Origin: an uncultured Saprospiraceae bacterium
Lineage (GTDB): Bacteria > Bacteroidota > Bacteroidia > Chitinophagales > Saprospiraceae
Assembly: GCA_937941095.1 (NCBI GenBank)
Contig: CALDYJ010000064.1
Location: 19,294 to 83,293, forward strand
DNA length: 64,000 bases
Direction: 5' to 3'
The notes under the pieces were generated by a model. It worked only from the letters and a program-made list of their open reading frames with translations, ran no database searches and had not been told where the DNA came from. Below, in pieces: positions 46,145 to 55,184 of the stretch. A program made the translations under genes and the position numbers. How positions within the stretch are numbered: the first letter of the stretch is position 1; every line of letters begins with the position of its first letter.

Positions 46145-47191
46145 TCACAATTCCCAATCGTGTTTGTTTATTCCTTTTACAACTGCAGTCAGTAATTTAA
46201 TACTCGCTTCTACATCTTTTTTATGACACATTTCTATGGTTTGATGTAGATTTCTTAATGGAATTGAAATTGCACCAGCGATTGATCCATGCTTTCCAAA
46301 CCTTTGCAAACCTGCAGTATCTGTCCCACCCGCTGTAAGTACTTCAGGTTGCCACTTTATTTTTCCTTTTGTAGCAGTTTTTTTCATGAAGTCGACCATT
46401 CTATAATCACAGATTGTAGAACCGTCCATTATTTTAATAGCGGTTCCTTGTCCAAGTCTAGTAATCATTTCATGTGGTTGAGCACCTGGTACATCAAATG
46501 CTACAGTAACGTCTAAACCTATACCAAAATCAGGGTCTACAACACCAGCAGAATTGATTGCTCCTCTTAGCCCAACTTCTTCTTGCACTGTAAATGCAGC
46601 ATAAAAATCATAAGGGATCTTGGCGTTTTTTAATGCTCTTAAAGTTTCAATTAAAATGTAGACTGAAATTCTATTGTCCAATGATTTACTGTTTAGGCAA
46701 TCACCCATTTCTATTAAAGCTCTTTCTCTAGTTATAGGATCTCCTACAGAGACAATTTTTTCAACGGCTGATTTCTTTAATCCTGTATCAATAAAGTATT
46801 CGGTAATTGGAACTAATCGTTTTCTTTCTTCAGCTTTCATGACATGAATAGGCTTTGTGCCCATCACTCCAATGATGTCTTTTTTTCCGTGGATTATCAC
46901 CCTTTGAGAAGTCAAAGTTTTTGGGTCAAAACCTCCTAAAGTATGGAAGCGTATGAAGCCTTCTTCATCAATATGAGTGACTATAAAGGAAATTTCATCC
47001 ATATGCGCCGCAACCATAACTTTTTTATCTTCTTTACCTTTTTTGATGGCAATAAGATTACCCATTGCATCTGTCATAATTTCATCACATAAACTGCTGA
47101 CTTCTTCTTGAACAAGATCTCTGATTCTTTTTTCAAAACCTGGGGCACCTGGAGTTTCACAGATTCTTTTTAGTAAAGGGATATTTATCAT
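46145..47191 (-). CDS. M42 family metallo-aminopeptidase
   Basis: This family forms large tetrahedral cytoplasmic aminopeptidases with two metal ions that trim peptides. The 348-residue protein shows VAAHMDEISFIV with the first metal-binding histidine near 62, the bridging aspartate in SLDNRIS near 184, the TVQEEVGLRGA motif with the catalytic glutamate near 220, and the final ligand near HQTIEMCHKKD. Some family members are annotated as endoglucanases, but the fold is a peptidase fold. It is a single gene ended by a shared two-way terminator. Confidence 0.93.
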   Translation of the reverse strand: MINIPLLKRICETPGAPGFEKRIRDLVQEEVSSLCDEIMTDAMGNLIAIKKGKEDKKVMVAAHMDEISFIVTHIDEEGFIRFHTLGGFDPKTLTSQRVIIHGKKDIIGVMGTKPIHVMKAEERKRLVPITEYFIDTGLKKSAVEKIVSVGDPITRERALIEMGDCLNSKSLDNRISVYILIETLRALKNAKIPYDFYAAFTVQEEVGLRGAINSAGVVDPDFGIGLDVTVAFDVPGAQPHEMITRLGQGTAIKIMDGSTICDYRMVDFMKKTATKGKIKWQPEVLTAGGTDTAGLQRFGKHGSIAGAISIPLRNLHQTIEMCHKKDVEASIKLLTAVVKGINKHDWEL

Positions 47192-47294
47192 TAGGTATTT
47201 ATGTTTTAATCACATAAAGGTAATATTAAAATTATGTAATAAAACATGTCAAATATTTCCTTTAATATTACGTTTATGAATTTGATTAGCTAAG

Positions 47295-48785
47295 ATGTCA
47301 TTGATAAAAAAATTGGCGGGCGAAACATTGATTTATGGTTTAGGAAGTGTGCTTCCTAAAGTCCTCAATTTTGTGATATTAGCGCCATATCTAACTTATA
47401 AGTTTAATGACGATGAAGGCCTATATGGAGTTCATGGTATTATATATAGCTTTATCGGACTGCTGATGGTTCTTTTTACCTTGCGTTTAGAAACAGCATT
47501 TTTTAGATTCGGCAATAAAGAAGGTGCATTGGATAAAACCTATTCTACCGGTTTTACTGTCTTGCTTATTGCAGCATCAAGCTGTACCCTACTGCTCTTC
47601 GTTTTTGCTACACCAATAGCAAGTATTTGGACTAAAGCATCTGATGCCAATTACGTCAAAATTGTAGCTTTTATTTTAGGATTAGATATTTTAGCAGCTT
47701 TACCTTTTGCAAGGTTAAGGCTTGAAGCACGAGCTTTAAGATTCTCTTTTGTTAAGCTAATGAATGTGATCATAACGATAATTGCTTTATTGGTTTTTAT
47801 GGAATTATTGCCGAAGCTTAGTGAGTGGGGTTATGCTTACTTGGGAGATATGTATAATAGAGCAGATAGATTATCTTATGTTTTTATAGCAAACCTTATT
47901 GGAAGTTTTTCAGTCTTGCTTTTATTGATACCAGAACTAAAAAAGTACAATTGGTCCTTCGATCGTAGATTGCTTAATCAAATGTTGAGCTATGCTTGGC
48001 CATTAATAATAGTGGGAATTGCAGGTGTAATAAATGTATCCTTAGACCGATGGATTTTAAACAGTTTGCTCCCAGGAACTGTAGAAGAAAATGAAATTCA
48101 AACAGGCATCTATAATGCATGCACGAAGATAGCCATCTTTATGTCTTTATTTACAATGGCTTTTAACTATGCTGCAGAACCATTCTTTTTTAAGCAAGCT
48201 GGCAAAAAAAAATCACCTCAATTATATGCAGATACTGCTAGAGCATTTACCTTGATGGGGTCTATTATATTTTTAGTGGTCCTTTATTACCTCGACATCT
48301 TCCAGTATTTAATTGGAAGTAATTTTAGAAAAGGTCTATACATTGTTCCAGTCTTATTAATGGCTTATTTGTTTTTGGGATTACATTATAATTTTTCCGT
48401 TTGGTATAAGATTAATGATAAAACAAAAATTGGAGCTATAATCGCTTTGATTGGTTCAGGGATAAGCTTAGCAGTAAACATTACCTTGATCCCCAAAATC
48501 GGACCTATGGCAGCGGCATGGGCTGCATTTTTTACTTTTTTGAGCATGGCAATATTAAATGTGTTTATAGGTAAGAAATATTACCCTATTCCTTATGATT
48601 TAAAACGCATGGTTTTTATTATTCTCCTAGCTTATGGGTTCTATGAATTAGCCGCTTATTTAGATGAGGTGTTAAAATTAGGATTAACTGCTAGGTTAGT
48701 AGTGCATACAGGATTACTAACAGTCTTTATTGGGATCGTCTATTTTTTAGAAAAAGACTTTTACAAACGGATTCTTTCCGATTAA
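47295..48785 (+). CDS. Polysaccharide flippase (MATE/Wzx-like)
   Basis: This 496-residue protein has about 12-14 membrane helices and the sequence features of oligosaccharide flippases: the start LIKKLAGETLIYGLGSVLPKVLNFVILAPYL, MLSYAWPLIIVGIAGVINVSLDRWILN near 230-255, and MAYLFLGLHYNFSVWYKINDKTK near 355. Such proteins move lipid-linked sugar units across the inner membrane for capsule or LPS synthesis. No other polysaccharide gene lies next to it, so its cargo is unknown. ugd elsewhere in the window could supply sugar precursors, as a loose link only. Confidence 0.9.
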   Translation: MSLIKKLAGETLIYGLGSVLPKVLNFVILAPYLTYKFNDDEGLYGVHGIIYSFIGLLMVLFTLRLETAFFRFGNKEGALDKTYSTGFTVLLIAASSCTLLLFVFATPIASIWTKASDANYVKIVAFILGLDILAALPFARLRLEARALRFSFVKLMNVIITIIALLVFMELLPKLSEWGYAYLGDMYNRADRLSYVFIANLIGSFSVLLLLIPELKKYNWSFDRRLLNQMLSYAWPLIIVGIAGVINVSLDRWILNSLLPGTVEENEIQTGIYNACTKIAIFMSLFTMAFNYAAEPFFFKQAGKKKSPQLYADTARAFTLMGSIIFLVVLYYLDIFQYLIGSNFRKGLYIVPVLLMAYLFLGLHYNFSVWYKINDKTKIGAIIALIGSGISLAVNITLIPKIGPMAAAWAAFFTFLSMAILNVFIGKKYYPIPYDLKRMVFIILLAYGFYELAAYLDEVLKLGLTARLVVHTGLLTVFIGIVYFLEKDFYKRILSD

Positions 48786-48789
48786 AAGC

Positions 48790-48954
48790 CTAATAGAAGT
48801 AGGTTTTTAAATAGAATGAAATGCTCGACCAATTTTTGATCATTAGAAAGAAAAAAGCAAGTGCTATAAAAACGAATATTATTCTATAGTTTCTCCAATG
48901 CCAGCTTATCTTTTCTCGTCGGTTCCGATATTTCTTTTTGTTTTTATAAGACAT
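48790..48954 (-). CDS. Small membrane protein of 54 residues
   Basis: Read on the minus strand, an ATG at 48954 opens a 54-codon frame ending in TAG at 48792-48790. The protein has a very basic N-terminus (SYKNKKKYRNRREK), an aromatic-rich joint (WHWRNYR), one membrane segment (about 25-38, IIFVFIALAFFFLM) and a short outer tail ending KTYFY. This positive-inside layout is typical of real small membrane proteins. A TATGTTTG promoter box (48987-48980) lies 26 bases before the start. Function is unknown; it converges on the flippase gene four bases after its stop. Confidence 0.65.
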   Translation of the reverse strand: MSYKNKKKYRNRREKISWHWRNYRIIFVFIALAFFFLMIKNWSSISFYLKTYFY

Positions 48955-48979
48955 TGATCATTGATCTATTTTTCTTTTG

Positions 48980-48987
48980 CAAACATA
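48980..48987 (-). promoter_or_regulatory. -7 box for the 54-residue membrane protein
   Basis: TATGTTTG on the minus strand is an exact TAnnTTTG match about 26 bases before the start codon. A clear TTG partner is not seen. Confidence 0.4.
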
Positions 48988-49183
48988 GTTTAATTTAAGC
49001 ATATTCAGAATTAATGAAAGGATTAAGCAATACAATGGCTAATTTGACATTAAGGGTCAGATTGTTTTAATATATTTAATTACTTTTTAAATAATAGATT
49101 GAAGGACCATCGACCAGCTCTTCTTCCGAAGCGTCAACACTTGACAATCGAAAGTGAAAAAAGATCGACAATTAAAAGATGTT

Positions 49184-49669
49184 ATGAATGTAAGCTATCT
49201 TGAATCTCCTATTGGCCTTTTAGAAATAAAGGGAAATTCCAAAGGAATAAATGCTGTCAAAAAAGTTGAAAAAAAGACTTGGCAAGAAGAAAGTGAACTA
49301 CCTATTTTGCTTGAATGTAAAAAGCAATTAAAAGAATATTTTGCCAGAGCAAGAACAAGTTTTGACTTAGCCTTAAATTTTGAAAACAAACCTGAATTCC
49401 AAGTTAGTGTTTGGGAAGAGTTGTTAAAAATTCCCTATGGAAAAACAATTGCTTATTCTACAATAGCAAACAAATTAGAAAATCCAGATGCGGTCAGGGC
49501 AGTCGGTGCTGCTAATAAATCAAATCCTATTGCTATTATAGTCCCTTGTCATCGGGTGATTGGTAAGAATGGCCATTTGACAGGTTACTTTTATGGCCTG
49601 AGCATTAAACGACAGTTGCTAGCTTTAGAAAATCCAATGAGCTTTTCAGAACAAGGATCTTTGTTTTAA
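49184..49669 (+). CDS. ogt: Methylated-DNA--protein-cysteine methyltransferase
   Basis: This repair protein takes the alkyl group from O6-alkylguanine onto its own cysteine and is used once. From the ATG at 49184 it has 161 residues. The active-site motif IIVPCHRVIGKNGHLTGY is intact, preceded by the helix-turn-helix region with IPYGKTIAYSTIANKL and DAVRAVGAANKSNP. A GTG at 49154 would add ten charged residues; I prefer the ATG because family members start just ahead of YLESPIGLLEI. The stop codon directly abuts that of the convergent TonB-C gene. Confidence 0.93.
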   Translation: MNVSYLESPIGLLEIKGNSKGINAVKKVEKKTWQEESELPILLECKKQLKEYFARARTSFDLALNFENKPEFQVSVWEELLKIPYGKTIAYSTIANKLENPDAVRAVGAANKSNPIAIIVPCHRVIGKNGHLTGYFYGLSIKRQLLALENPMSFSEQGSLF

Positions 49670-50407
49670 TTATTTTACGATTTCAAATTCTTTATCAACT
49701 TCTATAAATTTTCCATCTTCCTGAACCGAAGCAGAAAAAGTTAAAATTCCACGACGTTTTACTTTTTTAATTAGCCTTCTTTGTTCGGTGTTTAAATGCC
49801 CCTTACTTGTTGCATCAATAAACTTTTTCTTTCTTTCGTAAGCTATGGTAAGTTGTGTGATGTCAATTGGGTTTCCAAAACCATCTCTAACTATTATGGC
49901 TTCTTCGATATTAGCCTTGAGAGTTTTTTTGCTTACTTTTTTACTTTTTATGTTTCCCCAATTTATGGAATACTTTCCAGAATCAGAATCCGACGACAAA
50001 GAAAATTTAATAGGCAAATTAAGTTTGACTTTCACCTTTTTGCCTTTTTCGATACCTGGTTCCCAGCGACCCATTTTATGTACGACAGCTAATGCTGCAT
50101 CTCCACAACCGCCTCCAATGTCTTTAAGAACATATGGATCGATAATGTATCCTAATTCATCTATGACAAAACTGATTAATACAGTTCCTATGATGCTTTC
50201 TCTTTTAGCTTCCTCAGGGTAAATTAAATTACTTGAAATAAAATGTACCAAGTTGTCATTTGAACATCTCCTTTTACTGGTCTTGTTGTTTCCAAAATCA
50301 TTGCATCCAGCGAAATATGGCATTTCATCAACATGGACCAAAGCCTCATTTTGACTGAAGAGAGTGAAAGAAAAAAAAGTAGAAAATATTAAAAATAAGT
50401 ATTTCAT
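49670..50407 (-). CDS. Secreted TonB C-terminal domain protein
   Basis: This 245-residue protein has a Sec signal peptide (residues 1-18, cut before SQNEA) and no membrane anchor or proline-rich span. Residues about 22-140 are a TonB C-terminal domain: YPEEAKRESIIGTVLISFVIDELG and KMGRWEPGIEKGKKVKVKLNLPIKFSL. The last 100 residues are a separate unrecognised region. Cys35, Cys48 and Cys101 stand where Cys202, Cys214 and Cys267 stand in the TonB of this window. It is the second gene of an operon with the thioredoxin-like tlpA gene, only four bases downstream. It cannot act as a normal energy transducer because it lacks an inner-membrane anchor. Confidence 0.85.
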   Translation of the reverse strand: MKYLFLIFSTFFSFTLFSQNEALVHVDEMPYFAGCNDFGNNKTSKRRCSNDNLVHFISSNLIYPEEAKRESIIGTVLISFVIDELGYIIDPYVLKDIGGGCGDAALAVVHKMGRWEPGIEKGKKVKVKLNLPIKFSLSSDSDSGKYSINWGNIKSKKVSKKTLKANIEEAIIVRDGFGNPIDITQLTIAYERKKKFIDATSKGHLNTEQRRLIKKVKRRGILTFSASVQEDGKFIEVDKEFEIVK

Positions 50408-50411
50408 AAAA

Positions 50412-51848
50412 TTAGAATTGAGACAGGTTGTTTAAAGTGATTTTCAATTCTTCAATAGTATTACTTGTAGGTTTAGCAGCAAATTGACCATCTCTATTTA
50501 TTAGAAAATATTGAGGAATTGCTTTAACATTATAAGCTTTTGCTAGTTCAGAATGAATCCCTTCTATAGCTAAAGCATGGATTCCTTCGAAATTATAAGT
50601 TCGAATGGTTTGTTCCCAAGTATTAACATCCTTATCAAAAGAGATGTGCACAAATTCAATGTTGCTGTTTTTTAAAGTTTCTTCAAGCTTTTTTAGTTGC
50701 ACCATTTTTCTAACACAAGGACTGCACCAACTTGCCCAGAAGTTTAAATAAATTGTTTTGCCTTTTAAAGAATTTAGAGAGATGGTTTTTTGGTCCTTAT
50801 TAGTGATGACAAAATTAGAGGCCATTGTACCAATGGCATTTTGCATGCTTTTTTCGAAAGCTAAAGTAACTTTCTCTTCAAATAAACTTTCTGAAGTTTG
50901 CAAAAATTCTTGATAGATTGGAATAGTCTCATCGAGGTATTTTTTAGCAAAACCTTTGCTTATCATCTCACTTTTAATAAAGTTTTTAGCTATTCCTAAC
51001 AATCGCTCTTCTGCAAGTTTGTACTGACCATTGTAAGGGTTTATTTCTTTATTGTGCTGCTCTAGATAAAGCTTATCTGTCATAGCAAGTAAAAATTTTC
51101 TATAAGAATAATTTCCTATCTGGTCTGACTTGGCGTCAAATGTGTTGAGGAAGTTGAAATAATCTTGTTCGATATTTTTGATTTTTTTATAAATGTGCCC
51201 ATGAGCAAGTACATGGTAAGCCCAGTCATAAATGATTTCGGTTTCAATGAAAGAAATAAAATTACTGGATAAGGCATTAGCATTTAATTGTTGATATTCT
51301 ATGAGGTGCTTTAAAGCACTTTCTTTTCTACTTTCAAGTGCTTTTAAGAAATCTCTAGTTTCTAGATTTCTCATTTTTGAATCCATTTCGGGACTAATGT
51401 CATACCAATGGATGCCTTGTTGGTATTGTACCATTTTAAATGGATTAGATTCTGCAGGAAATCTTTTATAATAATCAACTAAATACCTGTTATTTGATCC
51501 TGATTTATCAGAAAAAACAAAGGCTTTTTGAAAGTTTAGTCCATCGGTATGTATGTGTAAGGTGTCACCAGGCTCTAAATAAATATAACCTTTACTTTGA
51601 CCATGTTTTATGCTAACCAATTGTGGAAATTCTAAATCTATGGCAAAAGCGAAACTACCATCTTCTAAGATGTTCGAAAAGTATTCATCAAGTTCGCCAT
51701 CTAGGTATTTGTGATTGACATTTAGTTCGATGATTTTTGATGCTCCATATTGAGTAATGTTCCCTCTTATCAGAGTATTTGCTTGAGCGCAAAGGATAAA
51801 TGGGACAAATAAAAAGAAGCAGAGAATATGATTTTTTAAAGACTGCAT
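50412..51848 (-). CDS. TlpA-family thiol-disulfide oxidoreductase
   Basis: This 478-residue exported protein has a signal peptide (residues 1-22, cut near CAQA). Residues about 25-120 are beta-rich and resemble the N-terminal DUF4369-like domain common in these proteins, followed by a helical region. The C-terminal thioredoxin fold (about 345-478) carries the redox motif WASWCSPCVR with Cys375 and Cys378, and the cis-proline in AIPQYFLINRDG. It reduces or isomerises disulfides in the periplasm. The next gene in the operon, four bases on, is a secreted TonB-C protein with three cysteines, a plausible client. Confidence 0.9.
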   Translation of the reverse strand: MQSLKNHILCFFLFVPFILCAQANTLIRGNITQYGASKIIELNVNHKYLDGELDEYFSNILEDGSFAFAIDLEFPQLVSIKHGQSKGYIYLEPGDTLHIHTDGLNFQKAFVFSDKSGSNNRYLVDYYKRFPAESNPFKMVQYQQGIHWYDISPEMDSKMRNLETRDFLKALESRKESALKHLIEYQQLNANALSSNFISFIETEIIYDWAYHVLAHGHIYKKIKNIEQDYFNFLNTFDAKSDQIGNYSYRKFLLAMTDKLYLEQHNKEINPYNGQYKLAEERLLGIAKNFIKSEMISKGFAKKYLDETIPIYQEFLQTSESLFEEKVTLAFEKSMQNAIGTMASNFVITNKDQKTISLNSLKGKTIYLNFWASWCSPCVRKMVQLKKLEETLKNSNIEFVHISFDKDVNTWEQTIRTYNFEGIHALAIEGIHSELAKAYNVKAIPQYFLINRDGQFAAKPTSNTIEELKITLNNLSQF

Positions 51849-51929
51849 GCTAAACGAAGATAAAGAGCTATTTAATCGGTTACGAAAATAATTAATTGTT
51901 GGAGGATATAAAAAAACGAAACAATGCTT

Positions 51930-52316
51930 TTAATTATTTTTAAAAGGAGCAACAAGTTTGAATTCTGGTATTTTAACCTCAAATTCAGTCAGGTTTTCTG
52001 TATTTATAAAGGTATAGTACCCATACATTTTGCCTAAAGCTGTATTTAATGGAGCCCAAGAAACGTATTGATGTTTTTCTCCGGGCTTCAATACTGGTTG
52101 TTTACCTATAACGCCGTCTCCTTTTACTTCTCTGATCTCTCCATGACCGCTTTGGATAAACCAATGCCTTTTTAAAAGTTTGACCTCCGTCCTGCTTTTG
52201 TTCTCTATGGTAATTTGGTACGAATGAATGTACCGCATAGAAGAAGGATCCGAATGCTTATTTTGGTAAGTCATTTTTACATTGATACTTATTCCATTGG
52301 TAACTAAAGTAGGCAT
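51930..52316 (-). CDS. apaG: ApaG family protein
   Basis: ApaG is a small immunoglobulin-like beta-sandwich domain protein associated with metal-ion tolerance and diadenosine tetraphosphate levels in enterics; its direct activity is unclear. The 128-residue protein shows the family core: YQITIENKSRTEVKLLKRHWFI, GEIREVKGDGVIGKQPVLKPGE and GKMYGYYTF. The length is typical. It is the last gene of a yicC-gmk-apaG operon, with five bases after the gmk stop. Confidence 0.94.
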   Translation of the reverse strand: MPTLVTNGISINVKMTYQNKHSDPSSMRYIHSYQITIENKSRTEVKLLKRHWFIQSGHGEIREVKGDGVIGKQPVLKPGEKHQYVSWAPLNTALGKMYGYYTFINTENLTEFEVKIPEFKLVAPFKNN

Positions 52317-52321
52317 AAAGA

Positions 52322-52915
52322 TTACTTAATTATAAAGTTTTCAATCATTTCTTCTCCTTCTTCAAGGGCAACTTCCAATAAATCATTAACTAATATTTTG
52401 TCAAATTCATGTTCGTAAGTCATTTCCATTTTTGCCCTATCAAGTCTTTTCTTTAAGCTTCGAGAAGTTTCTGTTTTTCTATTAGTCAATCTGTCTTCTA
52501 GTGCTTTAATAGAAGGAGGTCTAATGAAGATAGCCAGTGAATGATTTGGGTACTTCTTTTTAATATTGCCTGCGCCCTTCACTTCTATGTCGAAGATGAC
52601 ATGTTTTTTTGCTTCCCAGGCTTTCTGCACTTCTGAACTCAGGGTGCCATAAAATTTGCCCGGATAGACTTCTTCCCATTCTAGGAATTCTCCTTTTTTG
52701 ATTTTCTTTTTAAAGTCTGAGGTCGATAAAAAATAATAGTCTACCCCATCTTTTTCACCTTTTCTCTTTTCTCTGTTTGTAGCAGAAACAGAAAAGTCAA
52801 GAAAGTCATATTTGTTTAAGAGATGTTGTACGATGGTTGTTTTTCCTGCACCAGAAGGAGCTGTTATAACAATCACTTTTCCTTCAAAGGAATCATTCTT
52901 TTCTAAAAATGTCAC
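52322..52915 (-). CDS. gmk: Guanylate kinase
   Basis: Guanylate kinase makes GDP from GMP and ATP. The 197-residue protein has the P-loop ITAPSGAGKTTIV (Lys25), the GMP-binding block SVSATNREKRKGEKDGVDYYFLS, and the EVKGAGNIKKKYP and RLTNRKTETSRSLKKRL segments. The start at 52915 directly follows the yicC stop codon, so yicC and gmk abut and are co-transcribed, the usual arrangement in bacteria. Confidence 0.97.
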   Translation of the reverse strand: MTFLEKNDSFEGKVIVITAPSGAGKTTIVQHLLNKYDFLDFSVSATNREKRKGEKDGVDYYFLSTSDFKKKIKKGEFLEWEEVYPGKFYGTLSSEVQKAWEAKKHVIFDIEVKGAGNIKKKYPNHSLAIFIRPPSIKALEDRLTNRKTETSRSLKKRLDRAKMEMTYEHEFDKILVNDLLEVALEEGEEMIENFIIK

Positions 52916-53791
52916 TTATACTGAGTTTGCAACTTGTTCTTTAATTTTTTCAAGCTCATCTTTCATATTAACCACATATCTTTGAATTTCAGATGAGTAA
53001 GCTTTCGATCCTAGGGTGTTGATTTCTCTACCGATCTCTTGGCCGATGAAGTTGAGTTTTCTCCCTTTGAGTCTATTAGAATCATTTAGCTGCTCTAAGA
53101 AATATTTGCAATGTTGACTAAGCCTTACTTTTTCTTCATTGATGTCAATTTTCTCCATGTAGAACAATACCTCTTGTTCAAACCTATTTTGATCTACATT
53201 TTCTTTCCCTAAAAACTCGTCAAGATGAGTTTTCATTTTTGTTCGTATTTTTTCTACCCTTTCTCCTTCATAAACTTTTAAGGAGTCTAGGTTTTTTAGA
53301 ATATTTGATATTCTTTGATTAAGGTCATTTTCTAAGGCTTCTCCTTCTTGTCTTCTAAACTCGTTAAACTTTTTAATGGCCTCATTAAAGGTGGCTAATA
53401 TTTGAGACCATTCATTTTCATCGACACTTTCTTGAACAGGGTAAACTACATGTGGCATTTTTAGTATGTGGCCCATTAAGTTTTCGTTAGACATGCTTAA
53501 ATCAGCAGCTAAACTTTTCAATTCCTTTTGATATTTTTTAAATAAAGGGACGTTTAGGCTAAATTCTTCATCACCATAAGGTGATTTGATGTCTAAATTG
53601 ATATCGATTTTACCCCGTTCAATTTGCTGCGATGCTACCTTGATGAGTTCTTGTTCTTTTTCTTTATAGTTATGTGGAAGTTTTATGCGGATATCAGTAA
53701 ACTTACTGTTGAGAGATCTAACCTCAACGTTTACAGTTTTAACACCGATTGTTGAACTCGCTCTTCCATACCCTGTCATTGATAATAGCAT
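52916..53791 (-). CDS. yicC: YicC family endoribonuclease-like protein
   Basis: YicC-family proteins are conserved endoribonucleases that act on structured and small RNAs. The protein opens LLSMTGYGRASS, and ends with the conserved KGRKLNFIGQEIGREINTLGSKA and VVNMKDELEKIKEQVANS. I start it at 53791 (291 residues) rather than at the upstream in-frame ATG at 53857. The family begins at M-x-x-S-M-T-G-Y-G, and a promoter-type TATATTTG box (53812-53805) lies between the two starts. It leads the yicC-gmk-apaG operon. Confidence 0.93.
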   Translation of the reverse strand: MLLSMTGYGRASSTIGVKTVNVEVRSLNSKFTDIRIKLPHNYKEKEQELIKVASQQIERGKIDINLDIKSPYGDEEFSLNVPLFKKYQKELKSLAADLSMSNENLMGHILKMPHVVYPVQESVDENEWSQILATFNEAIKKFNEFRRQEGEALENDLNQRISNILKNLDSLKVYEGERVEKIRTKMKTHLDEFLGKENVDQNRFEQEVLFYMEKIDINEEKVRLSQHCKYFLEQLNDSNRLKGRKLNFIGQEIGREINTLGSKAYSSEIQRYVVNMKDELEKIKEQVANSV

Positions 53792-53804
53792 CTTCTCTTT
53801 TTTA

Positions 53805-53812
53805 CAAATATA
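53805..53812 (-). promoter_or_regulatory. -7 box for the yicC-gmk-apaG operon
   Basis: TATATTTG on the minus strand matches TAnnTTTG. An imperfect TTTC lies 16 bases further upstream. Transcription would start about eight bases before the ATG at 53791, which supports that start and excludes the ATG at 53857. Confidence 0.45.
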
Positions 53813-54028
53813 GACAAAAAGGGCTTGAGAAAACTCACACAATTTCTTTCTGATCAATTAAATAGAATTATCAATAAATAGATATAAAAAAAAGATATAA
53901 TTCATTGACCTTTAAGAGAAAAAAAAAGATAAGCTTGTAGTAGAAGCTTTATTTTTACAAAAAAAAAGACGAGATTTGCGGTTCTTAAAAAATAGCAATT
54001 ATCACAGCCAAAAAATATTGTAATCACA

Positions 54029-54343
54029 ATGAGAAAAGCAGATTTAGTAGCAACAATATCAGAAAAGACAGGAATAGCAAAAGTAGATGTATTGGTTTCT
54101 CTTGAGACCTTTTTTAAAGAGGTAAAGTCTTCGTTGTCAAGTGGAGAAAACGTTTACATCAGAGGTTTTGGGAGTTTTATTGTAAAGAAAAGGGCTAAGA
54201 AAATAGGTAGAAACATAAAAAAGAATATAGCGATAGAAATTCCAGAACATTTTATTCCGGCATTTAAACCAGCAAAGATTTTCGTTGAAGAAGTGAAAAC
54301 CAGTGTTAGAGTTTTGCCTGAAGATCATAGTGACAAAGTTTAA
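54029..54343 (+). CDS. HU/IHF-family DNA-binding protein
   Basis: This 104-residue basic protein bends and packs DNA as a dimer. The N-terminal ADLVATISEKTGIAKVDVLVSLETFF helices and the DNA-binding arm IRGFGSFIVKKRAKKIGRN, then EIPEHFIPAFKPAKIF, match the HU/IHF family. A tail of about 14 residues beyond the usual 90-residue length is present. It lies five bases before the TPR gene on the same strand and probably forms an operon with it. Confidence 0.95.
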   Translation: MRKADLVATISEKTGIAKVDVLVSLETFFKEVKSSLSSGENVYIRGFGSFIVKKRAKKIGRNIKKNIAIEIPEHFIPAFKPAKIFVEEVKTSVRVLPEDHSDKV

Positions 54344-54348
54344 CTAAT

Positions 54349-55146
54349 ATGTCGAAATCTCAAATAGCAGTATTATTTGCATGTATATTGCTCTTTTTGG
54401 GTCTATATTTTGGAGGAAGCCTGAAACCTAAAGAAATAAAAAGTGCTGAAAAAGTCAGAAAACTAGAAGTAGAAAGTACTGATATCAATTCAATGCTTTT
54501 AGAAGCTAAACCAAGCTTGAATCCGCAGGAAGTAGCAGAAATCATGTCTTTAGAAACAAGATTGGAGCAAACAAATGCAGATTCCACAAAAGCTAGTGTG
54601 TATAAAGATCTAGCTTCATCTTGGTACAGATTCAACAAATCAGCATTATCTGCGTATTATGCTGAAAAAGTAGCCGAGATTGAGCAGAGTGAAGAAGCTT
54701 GGTCTATCACAGGAACTAGTTATGTTATAGCACTAAAAAAGGCTAAAACTGAAAAAATAAAGAAGTTTAGCAGTAAAAGAGCGATAAAAGCTTTTGAAAA
54801 TGCTATATCTCTAAATCCAGATAATATGCAGCATCAAACAAATTTAGCCGTTTGTTATGCTGAATTTCCACCAGCTGATAATCCAATGAAAGGAATATTA
54901 ATGCTGTTGGATTTGAACAAAAGAAACCCTGAAAACGTTGGGGTTAACATGGCACTTGCTCGATTTGGGATGCAAACCAACCAGTTCGATAAAGTGCAGC
55001 TAAGATTGGAGAATGTTCTCAATATTGAACCTAATAACCTTAGAGCTAATTGTTTAATGGCTGAAGTGTTAGAAAAAAAAGGTAATTTAGAGGGATCAAA
55101 AAGGTTTAGCCAAAAGTGCGAAAGCCTTAGAAAATCAGAATTTTAA
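54349..55146 (+). CDS. Membrane-anchored TPR protein
   Basis: This 265-residue protein has a membrane segment (residues about 5-23, IAVLFACILLFLGLYFGGSL), a spacer, and TPR units in the second half: AFENAISLNPDNMQHQTNLAVCYAE, NVGVNMALARFGMQTNQFDKVQLRLENVLNIEPN and RANCLMAEVLEKKGNLEGS. TPRs bind partner proteins, here probably outside the inner membrane. It follows the HU-like gene by five bases and precedes the small ribosomal-type gene by 38 bases. Function is unknown. Confidence 0.85.
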   Translation: MSKSQIAVLFACILLFLGLYFGGSLKPKEIKSAEKVRKLEVESTDINSMLLEAKPSLNPQEVAEIMSLETRLEQTNADSTKASVYKDLASSWYRFNKSALSAYYAEKVAEIEQSEEAWSITGTSYVIALKKAKTEKIKKFSSKRAIKAFENAISLNPDNMQHQTNLAVCYAEFPPADNPMKGILMLLDLNKRNPENVGVNMALARFGMQTNQFDKVQLRLENVLNIEPNNLRANCLMAEVLEKKGNLEGSKRFSQKCESLRKSEF

Positions 55147-55184
55147 AGGAAATCTATTATAATAATTGACAAAAGATATTTGTT

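Noticed and set aside
53792..53857. N-terminal extension of yicC.
   Set aside because: The family starts at the later methionine and a -7 box lies inside the extension.
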